NCBI RefSeq assembly: GCF_932294415.1
Contig: NC_065539.1
Coordinates: forward strand, 34,722,001 to 34,786,000
Length of the DNA: 64,000 nt
Reading direction: 5' to 3'
Origin: Quercus robur
Taxonomy: Eukaryota > Streptophyta > Magnoliopsida > Fagales > Fagaceae
A program made the position numbers and the translations under genes. Below, in pieces: positions 56,984-64,000 of this stretch; the stretch's first letter is position 1; every line of letters begins with the position of its first letter. The notes under the pieces were generated by a model, which saw only the letters and a list, made by a program, of their open reading frames with translations, searched no databases and was not told where the DNA came from.

Positions 56984-57062
56984 TAACAAAGCTCTCTGCT
57001 AAAAGTTCAGAAAGAGTGAGGAATGTAGTTCAAAGGGTCTTCATGATTTGAGTGGCAGAGGC

Positions 57063-57122
57063 CAGAGAGAGAGAGAGAGACAGAGAGAGTGTGTGTGAAA
57101 TGGGGGGGGGGGGGGGGGGGGG
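57063..57122. repeat. GA / GT / poly(G) compound tract
   Basis: GA units, then GTGTGTG, then about 22 G in a row. It lies 80 to 140 bp upstream of the MGCF-type start codon. Confidence 0.85.
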
Positions 57123-58837
57123 CATTGATATAAAATGTAGCAGAGCTTGGCTCCAACGGATTTTGAAAATAGAAACGTTGGACTTTAATGATGATGGAAC
57201 AGGTGAGGTGGGTGCACGAGTTTATTATAAAAAAGAAAAGTGACAAAACAGCTTTGTCTGAGATCTACATTGCAAACAAAAAAAAAACTAAATAAAGAAG
57301 AAAAAAAATGCGGCTCTTATTATACTTTTGCCCGTTGCTATATACTCTTGTTTTGTTCTTTTTATTGGGCATGTGAGGGAGTTTATGAAAGGAGCAGTGT
57401 TTGTTTGATGCTTTTTTTTTTAAAACAAGCTGTCCATTGGCCCACTCTCAAGTCACAGGTTGGAGCCAGAACTTATTCAATGGTGGCGGTGGTGACTGGT
57501 GAGTGAAATATATTCAATGTAAAACAGCAACGGTATTGAACTTGGGGTTTTGGACTCCGTGGAGCATTTAAACTGCTGCAATATTAAAGCAATTTTGGTC
57601 ATGAAAGTCAAATTGCCATTAGGGCCAATGTGACTGGTAGCCTAATGGCAAGTGATTTGGGCCAACAAGACTCCAATCTTGGACTGATCAGTGTCTCTAC
57701 TAACAACCGCATTGGTGCTCATCTATTTCTTGATTTTTTTAGGCACGTAGGAGTGGTCCCATCCTCTACACTTTTTTTTTTATTTTTTGGCCAAAAAATA
57801 AATGCCTTGAGGAATGGATTTCCATATATATATATATATATATAAACTAGCATATGGCATTTAAAATTAAACGTAATTTTTATTATAAAAATATAAATAA
57901 TTAGTCAAATTATTAAAAAAATAATTTGTAACACATATATACATATATATATTTAAAATTAAACACAATTTTTATCATAAAAATATAAATAATTAGTCAA
58001 ATTTATTATCTTTTAAAAGTAAATATAATTAGTCATATATTAAAATTCTTACCTAAATTTAATACTACTTTTAATCATCTTTTTTTTTTTTTCTAATTTT
58101 TAATAAAATAGAATGTGTGGTGATTTTTATTGAGGACATGTGATTGGTTTTTTATATATTATTTTATAATTCATTAATAATAGATTCTTAGTATTTTGCA
58201 CTCATTAACTCACTTAGTACAAAAATTAAAAAAATTTAAGTGGACACATAGGCACAAACTTAAGTGGATAATTATGATGTGTTCCTCACATAAATTTAGA
58301 CATGACGCAAAATTAGATTCTAATTTCAAATTATAATAACTTTCTCTAATATATATTGATAGATAGATAGATAGATTAACAATAAGATTGTCCCAAAAAC
58401 GTACATTCTTTTTTTAATTTTTATTGAATGAAATTGTTTTACTTTTTATTACATTTCATTTGTTTTCATCACAAAATGCTTTCTTAAGCAAGAACAATGA
58501 TTTGTTTCGCTGTGCTTGGTTGCAATTTTGAAAAAAAAAATCCCCAAAGCATCTTATGCTATTTAGCTCATATAAAAAATCATTAATATTTCATGTAAGT
58601 ATATTGAGAAGAAAAAAAAAAAATGTTGGTGTGCTAGAGGCATTAGAGGTGTTGTGGTTGTAGGGGTGGCAGAGGTAATATGGTGATGATGGTGGTAGTG
58701 GTGGGCATAGGATAGCAGCGATGGTGTGGTGGGGGTGATAGCTAAGATGGTAGTGGTGGTGTTGAGTGTTGACAAAAAAGGCAATGGTAGCAGTGATAAG
58801 TGACAACGATAATGTTGATGGTGGCGGCAATAATAGT

Positions 58838-58893
58838 GATGATAGTGGTTTTTTTTTTTTTTTTTTTTTGGGTTGAGAAGAGATGATAGTGGT
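58838..58893 (-). mobile_element. poly(A) mini-insertion (minus strand), 12-bp TSD
   Basis: GATGATAGTGGT (58838-58849) recurs exactly at 58882-58893. On the minus strand the insert reads TCTTCTCAACCC plus an A run. The surroundings are GGT/GAT-rich, which weakens the TSD. Confidence 0.6.
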
Positions 58894-59546
58894 GTTGATT
58901 GCACAAAGGAACTGATCGAATAAGGGCAAAAGAGAATAGAGAAAGACTTTTTGTTTAATCCCGTAAATTTTGGATTATATTTCTTTGATTTAAAAAAAAA
59001 AAAAAAAATTGTTCAATATTTTCCATCATATCAAACATCAAAAGATACCAAAAAAAAAAAATAAAAAATTCTATCACTGTTACTTTTATTATTCCTTACA
59101 GTTTTATGGTAAAAAAAAGTCTTTTTAATTTAATGGTAAATTGGTCGTACTATTTGAGGGACGTGATTAGGTTGAAATCTTGTCATTAGAGATGGAAAAA
59201 TATAATAACAAACAAATTTTATTTTCCTTTTTCCAATATTCCTATTTTATTCATTCAAAAAATATTTAAATTTTCCTCCGTTATATTTGTCTTTAAAAAA
59301 AAAAAGAAAAAGTATAAACGTAAGTTGAAAAATTCGGTTTTAGACTTTTAGTGCTATGAATACGAAAGTAGTCCTTTACTTAAAAGAAGATATAATAACG
59401 TTGCAAAATGGCAACAAAATGGCGTGGTCCCCTGGAGGAGCATATAGAATAGAATTGAAATCATAGAAAAAACTAGAGGAAGAATTGACGAAGTAAAGAA
59501 AATATGCATAATTTAGTCAAGAAGAGTTGCAAAAGTAATAAATTTT

Positions 59547-59603
59547 ATGTTACAAAAAGTTTTTTTTTTTTTTTTTTTTTTTGAGAAAAAATGTTACAAA
59601 AGT
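59547..59603 (-). mobile_element. poly(A) mini-insertion (minus strand), 13-14-bp TSD
   Basis: ATGTTACAAAAAGT (59547-59560) and ATGTTACAAAAGT (59591-59603) differ by one A. On the minus strand the insert reads TTTTTCTC plus an A run. Confidence 0.75.
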
Positions 59604-60671
59604 AATATAAAGCTTTGCATCCAGGCTAAACCAACAATGAAAAGGGCAATTATTGGTCGGTTCATGTAGGATTTATATTGTAGACTAAATAAATGTTTAT
59701 AACATTGTACATATTTACAAAAAGTGTACAATGTTGTACACATTTGTATAAAATTGTACACATTTTTTTTTATAACTAGAAATTTTATTAAGAAAGAAAA
59801 ATTGAGGAACAAAAGAAGTACAATCATCCATACAAACATCAGCAATAATAGGAGGGAGATTGAACTTATTACAAGAAAAATGCCTTCTAAGACTACCAAC
59901 CAGCTTACAATGTATATCTTACATGAATTATACAATGTAAATTAATAATTTTCCTAATGAAATGACGAATAAGAGAATACTAAAGAAAAGAGTTCTCTTT
60001 CTTTTGTGAGTGGTAAACTCATCAATATTTCATGTATAATCCATTTTTTTCACACTTGAGAGATCTTGAGCTAAAGATTTTTTATTTATTTAATTTTTTA
60101 AAATTTATTTATAAAATTTTGGGCTTAATCACCTGTACAAAGTTAGCAAAGAAGACAAGTTAAAAGAGAAGGACTATTATACTGGTTTTTGGACTTTGCC
60201 ATCCATAAAGAGATTAAATCTCCTTAAACAGAGCTAGGTGTTTTAGTCTAATCTTATTTTTCAACCAATATTCCAAATTTTGTCATAACCAAAATATTAT
60301 TTTCATTGTAATTTCACTAATAATTTTGAGGAGATGCAACAGAGTCAACATTTTGAGAAAGTTAATGACAATATTGGACAAGGTTCCATTTCAAGGGAAT
60401 CCATTTTAAGAGATGGAAAAGACAAGGTTCTTGTTTGCTTAAGCCATCTTCTATATCCTCACCAAGAAGAATTCAAATAAGGTCCTTACCAACGATATGA
60501 ATGAAGACCAACATCATGCCTATCAAGAGAAATTAAGTAGAAACAAAAGAGAGTACAATTGTTGACATATCTCTTAAAATTGTCTTGCAGATTATTTTTA
60601 TTATTATTATGATACTACTAACGCATTTTACAAAGAAAATTTGGAAAGTCTTATAGAGCAAATATGATACC

Positions 60672-62822
60672 TGTTGATGCCCATTTTTTGATCCATACCC
60701 AAGAGCCCATACGGAGGAAAGCTCAATGAAAAGCAAGGCCCAAAGGCCTACTAAGAAGACTAAAGAGCAAGAGAGGTCCAAAGAAAGAAATGCAAGGGAA
60801 AGCAATCTGCAGTAAAATACAAATCTGCAGCAGAATACAGATTTACCGCAGAATATAGTTCTCTGGCAGAATGGTTTCGGCAAATAAAGATAAATTAAGC
60901 CCAAGACCCTTTTGATCTAGTCAACATTATATGGCCCACAAAGGCCCAAATCCTTTTGTATAAAAAGATAGACATGAAAACTAATATGAAGAAGCACGAT
61001 GAAAAGAAACAAGGAACAACAGGAAGTGTCAGTAGCAAAAATTGCGTGAAGGAAAGAAAAACCAAACCAAAGGAAATGACAAACATAGCAGGAAACGCAT
61101 GATGAAATAAGACAAAAATATGTAGCAAAATGAAACAAAACTAATTTGCTATGGCAGAAACGACAAAGAAGACAAAAACAGAAGATAGTGGAGTAAGCAC
61201 AGAAGGGCCGGAGTACCACCAACCTGTACCCAGCCAATACAAGGGAGGTGGGCCGATGGTCAAGGGGATTCAGTGGGTGTGGTTTGGTGGTGGAGGGAAA
61301 AGAGATCTATATTTAGTTTCCAACCGTAATGTCTTTTGGGAATATACCCTGTTGGAATAGTATCTTACCCAAAATAAGTAGTAGATGGTTGAAACCATTT
61401 GATGTATGCCATAGAGTTAGGTAGTGAGGTAACCCAATCCTTATCCATTTGAATATAGAGGTAGAGGTATACAGCAAGAACAAACAAAATGGAATTTTGT
61501 CATGAAATGAGTAGTGGTGCAGCAAACGTATTCTGAGCAGAGGTAATGGCCAAGCAACCAGTGGGTTGGTGGGTAGGTCTGAAGGAATGCCCACAACAAG
61601 CCAAAAACAGTTGGTGAAACCTTAGGGGTAAAAGGGAGAAATTTCATTGAATCAGTTCACTATAAAAGGAGGAGGTGTCCATGGATAAAGGGGAAATCAC
61701 CTAAAAGGGGGAACCCATGGTAAGAGAGGAGTAGGCACCTAAGGGAGGCACTTAGAGAGAGAGTGTCACCTAGAGAGAGGGACCCAAGAAAAGAAAAGAC
61801 CAAAAGGGGAACAACTCATGGCAAGAGAGTAGTAAGAAACTAAGAGTAAAAGAACGGAGAGAAAGAAATAAAGAAAGTGGTAAAAAGAAGAGAGAAAACA
61901 TGGCAAGAATAGGGACATGCATCAATAGACCATCTTTTCCCTCCCTCTTAGCAAATCCACTCTTTGAAGTCCCTAAAAGTAATAGCTAGTAACCATTTAG
62001 ACCTATTCTCCAAAATGCACAACTTTGATAGCAAAAACCTATGACAAGGTTGTTTAAGTTAGGGTTTGGGTTCCTTCTTGGTTTACTTATCCTATGGGAA
62101 AATTCAATACTTCATTTCAATTGCAAATATATTTGATTTCACTCATTAAAATTTATATTTACTGTATTTAGTCATTTTGCTGTAGCACGTTTTTTATCAC
62201 GTTCGCTGCATCGGTTGTCTTGCTGTGGTATCTTTATTTGCTGTACTAGTTATTTTGCTATAGCACCTTTTTATTATTTTACGGTGTTAGCTATTATACT
62301 AGCTAAACCTTTTTTGCTGAAACTTTCTTATTTCTTTGTTATTATGTGTTTTACTCTTGACACAAACTAATCATTATTCTGCCATAAGCACATGTATACA
62401 TTGTATCTCATGTTCTGCAAAATATATTTTATATATGTATATGTGAATACGTATAAGTGTATTTACGAATATATGTATGTATATATTTAAGAATATGTTA
62501 ATCCATGTAAACTAACATTTGCTTGATTGGTATTTTCTTTGGGTTTCAGATTTGTTTATGTACATGAAGTAGAAAAATATTTCTGCAGTAAAAAATGAAG
62601 AGCAGTCATTCACGTTGCAGAAAAGTGCAAAAAGCTTTACTGCATAGCAGAAAGCTTTATTGCGCAGCAGAAAGCTTTACTGCACAGCAGAAAGTTTTAT
62701 CGCACAACAGATAAGTCAGTCTTGTGGCAGAAACTGGAGAAAAGTTCCTTCTACAGCAGAAACAGAGGATAAGCCCACTTTACAGCGTCTTCCCTTGGAC
62801 TTGGACTCAACGTTTATGCACA
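60672..62822 (+). mobile_element. LTR-like sequence, about 2.15 kb
   Basis: It starts TGTTGATGCCCATTTTTTGA, resembling the start of the solo LTR at 17107-19154, and has a TATA box (ACTATAAAAGGAGGAGG) near 61661. A possible end is GTTTATGCACA at 62822, followed by ACTGGCAGCGATAG, which might be a primer-binding region. No TSD or second LTR was found, so the right end is a guess. There is no coding content. Confidence 0.4.
62628..62706 (+). repeat. tandem repeat, unit about 21 bp
   Basis: Four imperfect units of the form AGAAAGCTTTACTGCACAGC. The GCAGAA/CTGCAG motif recurs around it (62581-62760) and again near 60810-60870. Confidence 0.75.
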
Positions 62823-64000
62823 AACTGGCAGCGATAGAATGGAACTTTGGAGCCCATTCCGCAGAGCGCTAGACCCAACTACCTTCTTAGAAAAAGCCTA
62901 GACTAAGCGTTGTCCAATAACATCAAGACGTGTGTCTAAGGTACAAGAAACATAAAAAGAACCCTCGACAAACCAAATAACTTGCAAAAAAAAAATGTTG
63001 CTATTTGATATTTTGGTTATCAAAATTCAAATGGTGGATGGCACTTGTATTTTGGAGTAAGCTCAAGGCTCCAAATAGTCGTAGTAGAGCATAGATAGTT
63101 GGATCCGAAGGCACCAAAATCAATTCGAGACAACCTTGTAGTGATTGGCATCATTGACAAACTATCATAATTAGGGAGAGAAAATGATATACAATAATAT
63201 AGCAAATGTATTTAAAAAACTACTCTCCTTTTTTTTTAATAGGGTAAGAAAATATTTGTCACTCACAACCACAATGGGAAAAATAACCTACAAAGGGAGA
63301 TACGATAAGACGGGAAAAAGGGAAAATAAGGAACCCAAGCTCACACAGAGAAACAGGCCTCATCCCTAATAATATTTACAATGTTTGGAGGGCCATGCCC
63401 ATGCTCAACATCAAAGAAACCACAAAAGGAATTTGCCAAAGACCACCTGGCGAGAGAACAAGCCACCTTGTTGGCACTTCTGGGAACCCAGCTGAAAAGC
63501 CAATCCACTTGGTTTGAGACTAAAACGTTAACATCTACAACAATATTTACTAGTCTCCACTCATTGATTGGTCTAGGTGAATTTAAATATAAATTTTAGA
63601 ATCACTCTCCACCACCACAAGAGATGTTGGTATTTATTTTCTTTGAAAATGAAAATATGAAATTCAACCCCCTCTCCAATCTCTACCCCACTACAGCACT
63701 ACAAGCACATTAAATACCAACTAGAAGGGAGGTGAGTGTAATAATGAATTTCTTATTAGAAAGGGTGTGGGTGATAGTTTCGTTTGTTTTGAAGTAAAAT
63801 GTTTTGCATGTGAAACATTTTTAGTAAAATATTTTTAGGTATTTGGTATGATAAGTAAAATATTTTTAGGCAAACCACAAAATCAATGGCTCAGCCATCA
63901 GTGGTCTCGTGACTGAACCACAAGCACTGGTAGCTAGAACGATGTCTTCGGCCACTAAATTGTCGGCACTAGTGTGGCCAAAACGACAGTTTCAGTTATC
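62823..64000. other. intergenic to window end, no gene seen
   Basis: A poly(T)-headed stretch at 63229-63420 (TTTTTTTTAATAGGGTAAGA) looks like a minus-strand LINE 3' end. From about 63777 (GTTTCGTTTGTTTTGAAGTA, then ACATTTTTAGTAAAATAT) begins what looks like one end of a dispersed element related to that ending near 19966; it runs off the window. Confidence 0.4.

Larger units (their letters stand above)
57123..60671. other. intergenic, AT-rich, low complexity
   Basis: Low-complexity GGT/GAT-rich sequence at 58640-58840 gives chance His/Thr-rich frames on the minus strand. Two minus-strand poly(A) mini-insertions lie at 58850-58881 and 59561-59590. A stretch at about 59770-59890 (TTTTTTTTATAACTAGAAAT) looks like the 3' end of a LINE or related retroposon on the minus strand. 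No gene is seen. Confidence 0.45.

Noticed and set aside
58563-58929. Two minus-strand frames rich in His, Thr and Pro
   Set aside because: They arise from low-complexity GGT/GAT repeats read in different frames, which predict such proteins by chance.
1-64000. CRISPR arrays, operons, phage or bacterial islands, tRNA or rRNA genes
   Set aside because: Nothing of these kinds was seen. Gene structure, introns and repeats are those of a plant nuclear genome.

Overview
This window is nuclear DNA of a flowering plant: AT-rich, with spliced genes that have kilobase introns, plant-only genes (PGR5, eIF(iso)4E), poly(A)-tailed retroposons and many MITEs. The transposon families and gene versions look like those of a woody eudicot, possibly a Fagales tree such as oak or chestnut; that placement is inference. 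No rRNA, tRNA, CRISPR or organellar sequence was seen.

Six host genes can be modelled, all apparently intact, in three convergent pairs. eIF(iso)4E (+, 6526-12078, 5 exons) is a cap-binding translation factor and converges on PGR5 (-, 15226-15949, 2 exons), a chloroplast cyclic-electron-flow protein. A single-exon DUF716/TMEM45-like membrane protein (+, 23583-24449) converges on ARPC2B (-, 29226-37133, 10 exons), an Arp2/3 actin-nucleator subunit. A small acidic protein with a CaaX prenylation box (+, 50834-53947, 2 exons) converges on a plant-specific MGCF-type protein with a lipidation-like N-terminus (-, 55828-56983, 3 exons). The genes are functionally unrelated and do not form a pathway.

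The rest is mostly transposon-derived. 1-3993 is the 3' end of a Ty3/Gypsy element of probable Tat lineage with antisense ORFs and a 727-bp LTR; a relative survives as a solo LTR at 39170-39952 with a perfect 5-bp target duplication. A second solo LTR of about 2 kb lies at 17107-19154. Intron 3 of eIF(iso)4E holds a decayed LTR element (about 8499-11345). DNA-transposon derivatives with target-site duplications (TSDs) include a hAT-like element (41905-43006, 8-bp TSD), Mutator-like MITEs with 9-bp TSDs (20378-20541, 26702-26898, 48142-48580), a Tourist-like MITE (13020-13336, TTA) and a Stowaway-like MITE (37823-38217, TA). LINE 3' fragments lie at 6020-6289, 25385-26118 and 28490-29083, and a SINE with a 12-bp TSD at 43231-43356.

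The most striking pattern is a set of about a dozen minute insertions (12 to 32 bp), each little more than a poly(A) tract with a short leader, often TTTCTC, flanked by direct repeats of 9 to 19 bp. They look like retroposition events truncated almost to the tail. No new multi-gene system was found.
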